This document shows, piece after piece, positions 32,501-42,799 of a DNA stretch of 64,000 nt. The notes beneath the pieces are model-generated. The model was not told the origin of the DNA, made no database searches, and saw nothing but the letters and a program-made list of their open reading frames with translations. A program made the translations under genes and the position numbers. Position 1 is the stretch's first letter; each line of letters begins with the position of its first letter. The stretch covers positions 682,001 to 746,000 of the forward strand of contig CAJINV010000020.1 of assembly GCA_905178155.1 (NCBI GenBank). The letters are read 5' to 3'. Source of the DNA: Amoebophrya sp. A120 (lineage: Eukaryota > Sar > Dinophyceae > Syndiniales > Amoebophryaceae).

Positions 32501-33981
32501 ATGTATCCACTTATTGCGCCACGGCTTCGTCTGCGCTTTCTTTGTTTTGTGCGCGTGCTATGTGGCTCTTCAATTTTGTGCTGCGCGTTGAAGATGCTGC
32601 GCCGCTAGTCATCTCGCCATGAAGAAGTCCACGGGGGGGCCGTTGTCGGGGGCAGGCCGCCGCCTGCTGCTGCAGCGCTTTTCTCAGCGGCAACGGGCCA
32701 AAAAGTTCTGGGCCCGTTGCTGCAAGTGGGATCTGGAGCAAATTTCTCGGCGTAGCCCGAAAGGCCCGCCCGAAACCCCAATCGCGATGATTTGTCTGCA
32801 AAGGTTTACACTTAGTTGCGAACAAATTCACAGTCGTGCCATGGCCTTTTGCGAGTACGCAGCAGCGTGCGTACTCGCTCCTCACCCATGGCCTTGGGCC
32901 TTTTTCATCGCAGCGCGGCGCTTCCAGGCACCTTCGTCGAAACTGCTTGTGCGTCTTCGGCATCCGCTTCTCATTTGTGGAAGGATGTTTTCTCTTGTCC
33001 GGTGCGTCTTCGGCACCAGCTTCGGCACCAGCTTCGGCACCAACTTCGGCACCAGCTTCGCCACCAACCTCAACACCGGCTTTTTTCCACCTTCTCGCTA
33101 ATTTTTTCTGTGTTTATCCTACCCCCTAGGCACATTTGCACAGGATAGCCCTAGGCACATTTGCACATTTGCACGTGCAGGAACAGAGACTACTGCAGCA
33201 AGCTGCAGCAACGGCAGAACCAATGGCAATGCAGCAGCGCGCGTCGGCGGCGGAGGCAATGGCAGCAGGAGCAGGTGCTCACGAGCCTGTAATTCCACCA
33301 GCGACCACGATTGGCCACCGCGGGGACGGAAGGTACTGAAATCAATGTTTCCTTTGGAAGGTGCAACTGATTTTTGAACTCAACTAGGTTCTTCGTCTTC
33401 TGGAACGAGATTGGGATTAATTTGAGTATTCTTGCGGAACATCAATATGACAAATCCAATCAAGATGTTAGTAGATGTTCGCTTGCTGGCACATTCGTAC
33501 TGATCATTTGTCCAGCCAAACAGCCATCAATTTCCTATTTATTATCCCTTCCCACCTCAGCCACTTCGACGCTTCCCAGCGGCAGGCCCCGCACGTGTTT
33601 CCTTTCAACACCGTTCACACCCACCAGCGGGGCCCCAACCACGGGCACAACAAGCGACAGACCCGGCTGTCGCGGACCGCGCGAAACGTGCCGCAGTTTC
33701 AACACATCTGGCACAACGAGATGCTGCACAACCGAAACGACCTGCAGGCGACGCGGTTCATTCGCTCGAACTTTCAGACCGAGTCCAACCGCGTGGGCGC
33801 CGGGCGCGTGGACCCGCCGTTTGCCCCGGGTAGTGCGGACCACTACCGACAGCACAAGCGGATCCTGATCGCCATGGACCCCTCGAGGTTGCACGGCGAA
33901 GACCCCATCACCTGGAAAACGGACAACACCCGGGAGGGGCTTTTTGACGCAAAAAGCGGGGATGAGTATGATTTTTTGTAG
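29511..33981 (+). CDS. Unknown basic low-complexity protein, about 1049 aa
   Basis: Exons 29511-30668, 30918-32365, 33210-33332 and 33561-33981 total 1050 codons. I do not recognise the family. The protein is rich in Lys, Arg, His, Ser and Gly, with no membrane segment. Two diverged copies of a short unit, FRAASIINQVPEEE-type and YRASSIISQVPEEE-type, lie near 31780-31820 and 31980-32025. The start MNYRIPSFEAHKFDPNHLAGLSNEALDKL is structured-looking, as are KMYDFSHRKDYDFRPSVRERF and the C-terminal block (RLSRTARNVPQFQHIWHNEM). FxxHKFDPNHLAG recurs weakly as FDELITFHPNRLAGQA near 31190-31240. It might be a cytoskeletal or flagellar component, but that is only a guess from composition. The ATG at 29511 is the first in frame. 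The last intron, 33333-33560, is GT-AG. Confidence 0.75.
30669..30912 (+). mobile_element. Introner element, family A (copy 4)
   Basis: Left arm TATGCATTGCAAATATGCCT and right arm ending TTTTTGCATCTGATA, with TTCCAGACCCAGAC inside. The exact duplication CCCGG is at 30664-30668 and 30913-30917. Excision joins AAG GCC CGG to TGG GCC AGC. Confidence 0.93.
32366..33147 (+). mobile_element. Large intron element, family G, with internal minisatellite
   Basis: The left end has AAATGTGCCTAGGGGGTAGG; the right end near 33118-33147 is its inverted copy. It is the largest element here, at about 780 bp. It contains several tandem copies of a 12-bp unit TTCGGCACCAGC (about 33009-33065). Beyond the right end lie 27 bp of repeated end sequence, then a 35-bp near-copy of the coding sequence that precedes the element. 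An internal 160-aa ORF (32619-33101) has no recognised domain. Confidence 0.7.
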
Positions 33982-34983
33982 GGAAAACACAGGCGGACGC
34001 ATTCGTTCAATCATCGTGAACGTAAAGCTAAAGATTTCATCGCTAGTCGTCTGCTGCTGTTTGGTGTATGCGTCACCGAAGAAATGGAAAGTATTACGAG
34101 AGGACTACCCAAGATCAAGAAGATGAACATCAATGCTTTTTCAGAATTTTGATTTTGATTTTGCCTATCACCCAGGCGCCTGCAGGCGCTTTGTTTCTTA
34201 GTTTTTGGTCATCTACTACACCCATCTACTTCAGTATCAGTACATACCCTCAGAAGTTGTCCGAATACCCTTCGGCAGATGCGGATGTCAAATATTTGTT
34301 TCTTTTTTGCTGTCGGATGACTTGAGTACTCTACCTTGAGTTTCGGAAAATGGAGCCACGACTTTCGATCACATTGTCCGCCTGCGGTACTTTTGCTCAG
34401 CGGTTTCGTTGATCAGCAACATGCACGTCATTGTTCTACTAGTACTCGTCGCTGCATATTCTGGAAAAGGCCCAAGCACAAACTATGACCGAGTGCGTTG
34501 TGCTATGCGCTTCCATCGTAGAAGAAAGTGACGCTGGTCGTTGGCGACGGAAGTAAAAAAATCGGTGACCACTTGCATCCGCTTTTCTTTGATGATCCCA
34601 AGTTCTTCTTGCACTAGATCCTGATGTACGCTCAATGTCAGCAGCGCCCAAAGTCTCCTTGAAAATAAAGGCAACGCAACATTATAGTGTGATTCTTGTT
34701 TCCCCTCGACAAGTTCAAGTTTTTTTTCCTGTGGAATTCGGTGACGTCAGAATCAAAGTAGGTGTTTGTGGGTTGCGGCGATCATGTTTGTACCATTTAG
34801 AAAGTCCACCGACCTGCGGATGAGCCAGAGCTGAGCATTAGATAGGATATGTTTGCACGACTTACAGGAGCATTACTTTTGCTAAAAAGGAGGATATAGA
34901 ATCTTTGATCTTTGCCATTGGCATTGCAATGGTTCCTGTTTTCTCCTGGTTCTAGACTCCACACTTTTTTCATCATAGTCGGA
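33982..34983. other. Intergenic region
   Basis: No supported gene or RNA. Short ORFs only. Confidence 0.5.
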
Positions 34984-35569
34984 ATGTTGACCGCCTCCCC
35001 CGTTCGTTCTGGCGTGCTTCCACGCGAAGTAGTCTTCTCGCTGGTGAAGGGAACGCAAGGCAGACAAAACCACTGCTATGGGATTGCCGCGCCGCGAGCG
35101 TTTAAACACCTGCAATTTTCCTATTGGGGACGGCATGCAAGGGAAAGGCAGTTCCGTATAGACGCTAGTTTTTTTTTTCATACCAAAATTTTTGCGGTAG
35201 GCCAATGTATAGATAGAGATACGATTTGTGTCGATAGGGTCTCTACATGATAAATGTTGATGTAGCAACCCAACCCCCGCAAAAAGAAAAATCTTCATTT
35301 TCCTGTACGCAACTCCGAGTCGTTGTCGTAATCAACCTCCAGGAACCTATTGGATCAGCAGAATAAATCCGGCCTGCCGGGAGTACGGACTGCCCTATTC
35401 GAGGATGATTCTCGGCATGCGGCGCGCGAATGTGCACCTGAATCGGAAAATGTTGGCGACGCTTGTGGAGTCGGAGCCGGTTTCTTTCAAGTGCCTCGTC
35501 GACGAGGCAAAACGACTCGTCTATGATCGCGACCCGAATGCAAAAGTGCGCAAACTCGCCCAGTTTTAG
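34984..35569 (+). CDS. MRPL20: Organellar large-subunit ribosomal protein bL20
   Basis: bL20 binds 23S-type rRNA early in assembly of bacterial-type large subunits; in eukaryotic nuclei it serves mitochondria or plastids. Exon 1, 34984-35155, encodes VKGTQGRQNHCYGIA and RHARERQF, matching the family's 'KGxxGRRKNCYRxA...DRKxRKRxFR' core. Exon 2, 35343-35569, continues YWISRINPACREYGLPYSRMI, split here as YWISRINPACREYGL and PYSRMILGMRRANVHLNRKMLA, matching 'LWIxRINAAxRxxGLxYSxFxxGLKxAxIxLNRKxLAxLA'. A GT-AG intron interrupts codon R of the FR|YW junction. The 132-aa length fits. The ATG at 34984 gives about 12 residues before the core, short for a targeting peptide, so an upstream in-frame start is possible. 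Confidence 0.9.
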
Positions 35570-36107
35570 ATAGAAGACGGGCTACTTTTTTGCAATCAGC
35601 CTGCTTGTATATTCCTGAACGAAATCAACATGGACCACAGAAAAGTTACAGGTGTCGTGAAACGAATGAGGTATAATTAGAGGTACACGACATTCACCAT
35701 GTTGCAAGCGCAATGTCATTCATTTATTCGGAAGATTCACCGTTTCTCTCGAACAGCATAGGCGATCGAAAGGTAGTACCCAGAGGAAATGTCGGATCTG
35801 GGAGCTGTTCCCCTCAGTTCTTGTTCTGCTGCTGATTGCCATTGAGTAGAAGATTAGCAGAGACCATTTCAACAGAGACAGAAAGGATTAAACGAGAAGT
35901 TACTTCTCACTCTTCAGCTGCAGTTTTTCGTTTTTGAGTCGCGATCGGAAGTTGATGTGAGAAGCAATTTTTTTGAAACTTGTTCTCCGAGGACTACCCC
36001 GAGTCAAAAGTACCTGTGCAAGATGCAGATATAGTTAGATTGCTTGCTTTGTCAGGTTTCGCAGTAGAAGAATTCGCGATCATACATACCTCTAACGTTG
36101 TTGCAAA
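35570..36107. other. Intergenic region
   Basis: Nothing recognisable between the bL20 gene and elongin C. Confidence 0.5.
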
Positions 36108-36591
36108 ATGACCTCCGTACCGGGCTTCATAAGGATAGTGACTCCGGACGGGCAGGAGTTTATTGCTGACGAGAAGATATTAGACCAGTGCGACGTGCTC
36201 AAGCGACAGATTGCGAAAGAGGCGGTCGAAGAAGGAACGACAAAAGTACTTTTTTCCATTGTCCCGTCTGATTTGATTCGCATAATATCCAGCTGGGTTT
36301 TCTTTTTCGTTTTCCTTGCCATGTGATGCATGCATTGCAAATCCGATACAACTCTTTAATACTGTTATTGCAAAAACAAGTCCCAATAAATTTCCAAAAC
36401 AAAAAAAGACCATCTACATGAAGAGCGAATGGTGTCTGGTAACGGGGAAGATCATGCAAAAGGTGCTGGAGTACCTGTATTACCGATATAGACACACGGA
36501 CTCCAAGGAACCCATACCCGAATTTTTTATCGAAGACGATCTGGTGCTGGAGCTGCTGCCAGTAGCGAACCTGCTCGGGTTGAACTACTGA
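36108..36591 (+). CDS. ELOC: Elongin C
   Basis: Elongin C is a small BTB/SKP1-fold adaptor that pairs with elongin B in cullin-RING ubiquitin ligases and in the elongin transcription factor. Exon 1, 36108-36245, gives FIRIVTPDGQEFIADEKIL, like 'YVKLISSDGHEFIVKREHA'. Exon 2, 36424-36591, gives KVLEYLYYRYRHT then EPIPEFFIEDDLVLELLPVANLLGL, matching '[39 protein letters not shown]'. The product is 101 aa against 112 in human. The intron is GT-AG by frame, though its acceptor (AAG) is weak. It carries TGCATTGCAAATCCGATAC and ATTGCAAAAACAAG, which look like a worn family B element. Confidence 0.9.
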
Positions 36592-37511
36592 TGAACACCG
36601 ATGAAAATGTTGATCCGATATAAAGAAAACGACTACGACTGCCTGCGACACATTACGCTCCACACATGAGTACATTTACGAACAATCACGACACTTCTTG
36701 GAGGACTTGAGCTATTCCGCCCTGGCGCAAAAGGCGCAGACGCAATTTCGCGGATAGAAGTCAAGCATTCCGATAAATGAATAGCTCGAAAGCAAAGCAC
36801 TAAATGGCCAAACTAACAAAAAGAGGGTTCTTCGCCACGCGTACAAAGAGGTTCTTGCAGTTAGTGCCTCAGCATTCCTGCGGAGAAGTTTTTACCGCCA
36901 GCACGAGCGCCAAGATTATATATGCCAAAATTGCTCTTGCTCTAGGGTAGGTACGCGTACGGCCAATGCTTGTGCCGAAATGTTGAGAGCTCAAATTGAT
37001 CTAAAACGAGAAGGAAAACGAAGCAAGACGGAAGTCGGTTTTCATCGACAATGAAGAAAACTATGTACGGCACCTTCATACAAGTACGACCACGAGGCGA
37101 ATTCGACAAATCACCTCCTATTTCAGTGATGACAATGACAAAGAAGAAAATATGGTTTACCACATGTAGAGTTTTAAAAAGCTTTTACATAAGCGTTACC
37201 GTTACCGCAAGTCCTTACGCTCCTTCTTCATAAGCGAAAAATAATGACGAAAATAAAGCGGCGACAGTCTACTTCGCTCACACATCTTCGCGATGTAGTT
37301 GCCAACTACATGAAGGCCGCTCCTTCCAAGAAGTGAGAGATTTGCGGCCGGTGGGCGAGGTGTATTTATGACCACCTTGTTCCTTCCCTGAACGATCGAC
37401 CGCTTTTCCTTGATCTGCGGCTCCTCTTCCATCACATCGATCATACCAAATTGTACACGTCCTCCTGCCCCAAACCCCCGGAACGCGTAGAGCAGCTCCA
37501 CGACCGCCAAG
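36592..37511. other. Intergenic region
   Basis: No supported gene. A 124-aa minus-strand ORF (37202-37576) overlaps the next gene's first exon and has no motif. Confidence 0.5.
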
Positions 37512-40370
37512 ATGAACCGGCCGCTAGATTTTAATCTGCAGGTGACGAAGTTTTCCCCGACGTCCAGCGGGTCCATATCAAATGTAAAAATGTCTGGGTC
37601 TGGAAACTTGTGATGCTGGGTGGCGTCTCATGATGAGGCTACGGATGCTGGCTCAGCATGACAAGTTTCTGAGCTCCTAGGTGTTGCTTATTCTGCATGA
37701 CAAACTGCGCCTCTGCATGACAGAAAAACGGAGCTCTTGGGTAACGTGCATGACAGATTCAAGAGTCATGCCAGACAAGCATGACAGACATGAATTCTTC
37801 CAGACCCAGACACTTTTACAGTTGATACTCCACGTTCCAGTACCATGTACAAATAACCTCCGGTATGCAAGAGAAAAACTGTGTAACAGATGCAAACATG
37901 CAAATACAACTACAAACAGATGCAGGTACAAATAACCTCTGTGATGCAGAACATGCAAAAGAGTTCCACTTGTCATGCCAAACACTCATGAAGTCCTCCT
38001 ACTTTTCATCGTGTGTTTTCTCGTACTAGCTGCGCATGACAAACTTTCCCTGTGAACATGCGGAGGAAGCTTGTCATGCTGTCACTGCAAGGGAGACACC
38101 TACAATAACACCGTTTTTTTCTTGGATAGCCGGCCCGACCCTGAGCTGGGAGGTCATAAAGCGGTTTTCGGACTTTGACCGCTTGCTCGACCAGCTCGAT
38201 TCGCAGCGGTATGGCTGCCTCCCGAAACTCCCTCCCAAAACCCTCGCGCGACCCCTGGATGTCGAGTCCGCGACCGAGCGGCAGCGACTTCTGCAAGTGC
38301 TGCTGCACGAAATTCTCAGGAGGCCGGACCTGCGGAACAGCACGCCCCTGAAGGATTTTTTGGAAGTATAATTGTGCAAGACAAAACGGTTTTGTTTCTC
38401 TTCTGCTTTTCGATTTTGCAGCCCCTGATAGACACCAAGATACTAAATCACTGACCAGCGCCGCGGCTATTGTGCTGCTGCTTCTTGTTTGCATCGCCTC
38501 GAGGAAACCTAGTTAATGGATTCGCTACATACTTTCACCTGTGGCATATGATAATGATTCATCACACATCATCAGATCGAAGCCCACATTCCCACTCTCG
38601 GCGATGTGGACCTGCAGCCACAGATTATGCGCAGTTTCGAGGACATGCGGTACTCCGCGAGCGGCATCGTACCCGTGCCCAACCGCACCATCGTCCTCGC
38701 CGTGCACCAAGACAATTCCTCCCTGTCCCGTCTCGGGCGCGTCTGGAGCATCGTGGAGCCGGATGAGTTGGGGGTCTTTCACCTGTGGCAGCACGGCGAG
38801 GAAAAGGGCTGGGAGAGGAAAGACGACGTGTCCTGCCACCAGAAGCCAGTTTGCACCCTCTACGACGACGCGACTGACAAAGTTTTCGCAGGCTTCGACA
38901 ACGGTCAAGTCAAGATCTTAGGTAAGAAATGTTGTGCTGCTGATTTCACATGATGACTTCAAGTTCAACAACCTAGACCTACTAACTTTCTCTTACGATT
39001 CTCAATCACATCTGTTATTGCTCATCTTCCAAGTGTTGTGTTTCTGCACGAAATGGTGCATTCCAAACATGGCGATGTCGTGTACTCCCCGTTAATATTT
39101 CATCAGGATTATTGCACACCGACTCCGACAAAAACAAACCCAAGGTATCGACATGGAGCGTAGCATGAAGAAGATTTTTGCGAACGACGCCGTTCAGATG
39201 CACCACCTCGCTTCCGTGGTGGATATGAGCCTGGGCGGCGGCCGCCTGCTCTCCATCGGCTACGACAGCACGTTACGCCTGCTCGACACCAGCTCCCACG
39301 GCATCGTCGGTGGGGGCAAGCTCGGAAAGCGGCTACCGGAAGACACCTACCTCACCACCTGCTTCCTGGATAGCGAGCAGGACCGAGCCTTTCTCGGGTC
39401 CAGCGGCTACGACGTTTTTGTGTTTTCCGTCGCGAACAACCCCCCGGAGTTTCTCTTCCACTACAAATTCCCGTTGGTCGACCTAGGCTTGAACGTCGTG
39501 GTGTCGCACAGCCAAACGAATCTGCTGCCCATCCCGCTCGACGGGCGCTACGTCGCGGGAATCGGGAAGGGCGGGAACACCATGGCGTTTGCGCACAGCA
39601 ACGTGGTGACCATCTTCCCCTACATGGCGCGCAACCAGGAGCAGCGCATGTTTGACCGGAAGATCGTGGACTTTTCCGCGTACGAAGACAGCCACATCGT
39701 CGACCTCCAGGTCGCCGCCGACCGCTCGATTCTGGTCGCGGGCTTCTCCAATGGCGGAATCGCCATGTGGAACTACGACTCCCCCTCGCCCATTTTAGTC
39801 GTGCAGGCGCACGAGGGCGGCGTGTCCCGCATATTGTGGCTGGACTCGCTCCACCCCTGGGGGCCGGCGCTGCTGTCGGGCGGCAACGAGGGCAAGATCC
39901 ACACCTGGTCCTTTCAGGCGGATGTGTTCAACGACTATCACCACTGGAAGGCGGACCCACAGTTCCTCGCTATCACACAGAAAAAAGCAGGCAAGTCACA
40001 TTTGTTGTAATGCAAAAATAAATACACAAACACAAAAAGCTCTGTATTGCATATACGAAACAGCATGCTATGGGTCCCCCCATGACAAGTTTCTGTGTAT
40101 TTATTTTTGCATTACAGATATGCCCTGCCACTGCCAGCTTTTTTCTCTGGGATACTCGCGGCCGCCAACAAGGAGGCGCCGCGGATCGTGGGGAAAAGCA
40201 CCTTTGCGACCACGCAGGTGCTGGCCACCGCCGCCACTGCCGCCACGGACTCACCCGAGAAGCGACCGCTGCGAGTGGGGGGCTTGTCGCCCGGTCAGGA
40301 TACCACCGCTCCGACGTTGCGGCAACCCGACGAAGAAGACAGCGACGACGACTTGAAGGGCGTTTTTTGA
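37512..40370 (+). CDS. PX-domain and WD40-repeat protein, 583 aa
   Basis: Exons 37512-37575, 37833-37863, 38134-38365, 38576-38921, 39145-39990 and 40138-40370 sum to 584 codons. Residues 8-109 form a PX (phox-homology) domain, which binds phosphoinositides, typically PI3P on endosomes: FQYHVQITSG (23-32), KRFSDFDRLLDQL (41-53, the R-[YF]-S-D-F motif), LPKLPPKT (61-68, the PPK loop), and ERQRLLQVLL (80-89). The rest is a WD40-type propeller: DKVFAGFDNGQVKIL, GGGRLLSIGYDSTLRLLD, DRSILVAGFSNGGIAMWNYDS and GPALLSGGNEGKIHTWSF are repeat blades. The C-terminal tail is acidic (DEEDSDDD). The combination suggests an endosomal scaffold. The 39990/40138 intron has the GC-AG donor AG|GCAAGT. The second exon is only 31 nt. 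Confidence 0.88.
37576..37827 (+). mobile_element. Introner element, family A (copy 5)
   Basis: Left TATCAAATGTAAAAATGTCT and right TACAGTTGATA with TTCCAGACCCAGAC. Flanking 5-mers GTCCA (37571-37575) and CTCCA (37828-37832) differ at one base. Excision gives GGG TCC A|CG TTC CAG. Confidence 0.9.
37864..38128 (+). mobile_element. Introner element, family K
   Basis: TATGCAAGAGAAAAACTGTG at the left pairs with a right end reading CGTTTTTTTCTTGGATA. Flanking 5-mers TCCGG (37859-37863) and GCCGG (38129-38133) agree at four positions. Excision gives ATA ACC TCC GG|C CCG ACC, joining two halves of the PX domain. Confidence 0.85.
40006..40116 (+). repeat. Short inverted-repeat element in a GC-AG intron (family H)
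   Basis: A 23-bp near-perfect inverted repeat (left 40006-40028, core AATGCAAAAATAAATACACA; right 40094-40116) bounds 111 bp. The host intron, 39991-40137, has a GC-AG donor and extends beyond the element on both sides, so here the element is a guest in an intron or has drifted from its original ends. Confidence 0.7.
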
Positions 40371-41554
40371 CACGGAAAGTGACGAAGATGTGTGTGTCGG
40401 AAATGTGGTCAACTCGGTGCTCGAAGCGACTTACTACCTTGATTTGTGAAGCGGCGGAACGCGGCGACTACGACATGAGACACGGAAGAATGCACGAGAG
40501 GATCTTCTTGGGCATGATTGAGGTCCGAAGATGAAAACCACCGCCGACTGTCATGCAATATTGAACTCCGACGCTAACAGTCAGTGTGGCCCCGGTGGTG
40601 AACATGCTCGAGCAACACCTGCTTTTTTCCGTGGGGATGGCTATGGCTCCGGCTGCAGAAGATGTAACCATGCACAGGAGCGCGAGCGCCAGATGAACTT
40701 CTAGAAGGGACTGCTACATGATCTACACGTTGCCCAAACTCGAACCAGCAAACGCACTGCTAGGAACAGGCACTGTGGTCGTGATGCAGCGAGTTGATGC
40801 CTTGTTCGTGGACGCGGGCAACAGCCGCGGGGAGATGGTTGCTGTTTATGTACGTAGAGGAGCATGAGCAGCATGTCGCAGTACAGCTACAGGAAAATAA
40901 GACTCACTGCTATAAGTCGCTCGCACGACCTAGATGACCTAGACTCACACGGCTAAAAATCGCACTTTCGCCCATGTTTTTGTCGCATGTCAAGCTTCGT
41001 CGAAGTAACGAGGTGGAGACAAGACGTAACAGCAATCGCAATTGCGTCGATACGCAGCAATGTGCTCTTTCGCTTTTTACAAGGCGAGAGCAAAGCTGGG
41101 TCGTGATAATGTTCTTGGTGCTGGAAGCGCTCTCAAGTTCAGAGAGGCATCTTCGCAGGCTTGTAGTAGCACTTTCGTTGAGTGGCTTCTGAAAAAGAAA
41201 AAAAAGCAGATGCAGAAATAAGAATGAGGGAAATTAAGAATAAGCTGAAGCAAGGGGTCTGTACCGTGCGAGTTGTTTCAACCGCTTCCATGATGGTGAA
41301 TGTGGGTCGTCGTCGTTCTCTTTGCTGGGTCGTGATCGTTAATGGCATACTTATCCTAAACCTCGTGCACTCTCACTCGCAGGTCGTGGGGAAGCGCTAG
41401 CGACGAAAAGTATCGTGGTCACATATGATTTATGAATGTCAAAGATGAACCATATTAAAATTAATGGAGATGATAAAAACGAAAGTAGGGCTTCTACAAG
41501 AATAGTGGTGGTCTTGTTTTATGATACAATTTTAATTTTCACGAGAAAGCGAAA
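40371..41554. other. Intergenic region
   Basis: No supported gene. Two overlapping 72-aa ORFs at 40974-41400 show no motif. Confidence 0.5.
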
Positions 41555-42799
41555 ATGAGAATAAAGCGAAGAAATAAGCAAGGCGGTGACCACCACGGCG
41601 GGCCTCAGCTGTCGACGGGCGCCGTGCTCGCGGTCTCGTTTTTCTTCATCAAGTGTGTGGCGCCCTTCTTCTACGGCGCGACCTGTTTGCTGTTCGGGTA
41701 CAGCGGTCTACCTACGCATGTCGTCATGGCCAAGGACCTCCGCAAAGTGCATGTCGCTGTGGGTAGTTCTGGTGGCATGGCGGACGGAACGAGCAGCTCC
41801 AAAGCAGCGGAACAAGGTGGTCCAGCGTACTACGACGAATTTTCTGACCAAACGGACGTAGATCATGAGACCGACCAAGCTGATTCGTCGCATCGGCTGC
41901 TGTCATAACGCTGCGAAGCCGGCGTCGTTCGCAACTTCGGACAGTAGTACAACAAGTTCCGGCTCTATCGTTCTCAACGCGACTGCGGTAGCGGCGTTCC
42001 CGAGTTTCAGCCCAGCTGCTTTGGAGAAACTGCAGGGGGATGAGGCGCAGATCCAGGAGTACCTGACGGGACAGAATTTTACGGAGTACCAAATCAACTT
42101 GGTGATGGAAGCGTGGATTGATGCGGGAAAGGACTGGGATGCGGTATGGTTCGAAGAAATGCTGACGCTAGCGGTTTTTTTCGTTTAGTGCGCAAATGAA
42201 CAGACGACACTAGTTCATCGCTTTGAGATGGAAAAGAAATCTCACCTATGAACGTATTACATCAGGTATCCCAACTGCGTGACAGCGGGATGCTGGCCGC
42301 TTTTGAGCACCTGGACCACGACAAAAGCGGCGTTTTGGGCGAGTCGGAATGGTCCACAGAATGTGTCCGCGCAGCCGATGTCGACAAGAGCGGCAACGTT
42401 GGGGTTTCGGAGATGGGCGAGTTCTGCACTCATCACGACAGCAATGGGGCTACGACAGCGGATGCCGCATTCCTCGAAACCAGGGCGATAGGGATGTGGC
42501 CGTTCAACATGTTGTCGTCATGCTGCTATCTTCACGGTGGACTTCCAAAGCACGACGTCGAGGAGATCCAGGTCCGCGATGCCAACAGAAACCCGGAACA
42601 GGAAAGATTTGAGGAGCGCAACAACCCGTTCGGCTTTCTACCTGGTGACCTACCTCCAGAGGATGACAAGCGCGGCCCGTCGAGCAACCCTTCTTCACTT
42701 AGCGGCCACACCGACACCGATTCCGATACGCCCGGCACCGGCTCGCCCGGCTCAATTCCCCCCCTGCCGGAGCGATCCAAGTACATGAATTTCGCGTGA
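41555..42799 (+). CDS. EF-hand calcium-binding membrane protein, about 329 aa
   Basis: Two canonical EF-hand loops are seen in exon 3: DHDKSGVLGESE (about residues 169-180) and DVDKSGNVGVSE (190-201), each with acidic residues at loop positions 1, 3 and 12. A third, DSNGATTAD, is degenerate. The N-terminal exon has a membrane stretch (AVLAVSFFFIKCVAPFFYGATCLLFG). Exon 3 also has a hydrophobic Cys pair (MWPFNMLSSCCYLHGG) and a Pro/Ser/Asp-rich tail. Exon 3, 42266-42799, follows a GT-AG intron from 42144. Between ORFs in different frames, an intron of 133 nt (41747-41879) or 124 nt (from 41756) restores continuity; this is inferred from frame only. The ATG at 41555 is first in frame. Calcium-sensing at a membrane is inferred. 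Confidence 0.75.

Noticed and set aside
33005-33070. Tandem units as a CRISPR array
   Set aside because: The units are 12 bp and directly adjacent with no unique spacers; this is a minisatellite in a eukaryotic intron element.
32619-33101. 160-aa ORF inside the family G intron element as a transposase
   Set aside because: No transposase motif; the translation runs through the 12-bp minisatellite and low-complexity sequence.
38922-39169. Premature stop in the PX-WD40 gene after the 39106 acceptor
   Set aside because: Using the acceptor at 39144 instead restores the frame and gives an overall length divisible by three.
41555-42188. Frameshift mutation in the EF-hand gene
   Set aside because: An intron of 124 or 133 nt with GT-AG ends restores the frame, so a broken gene need not be assumed.
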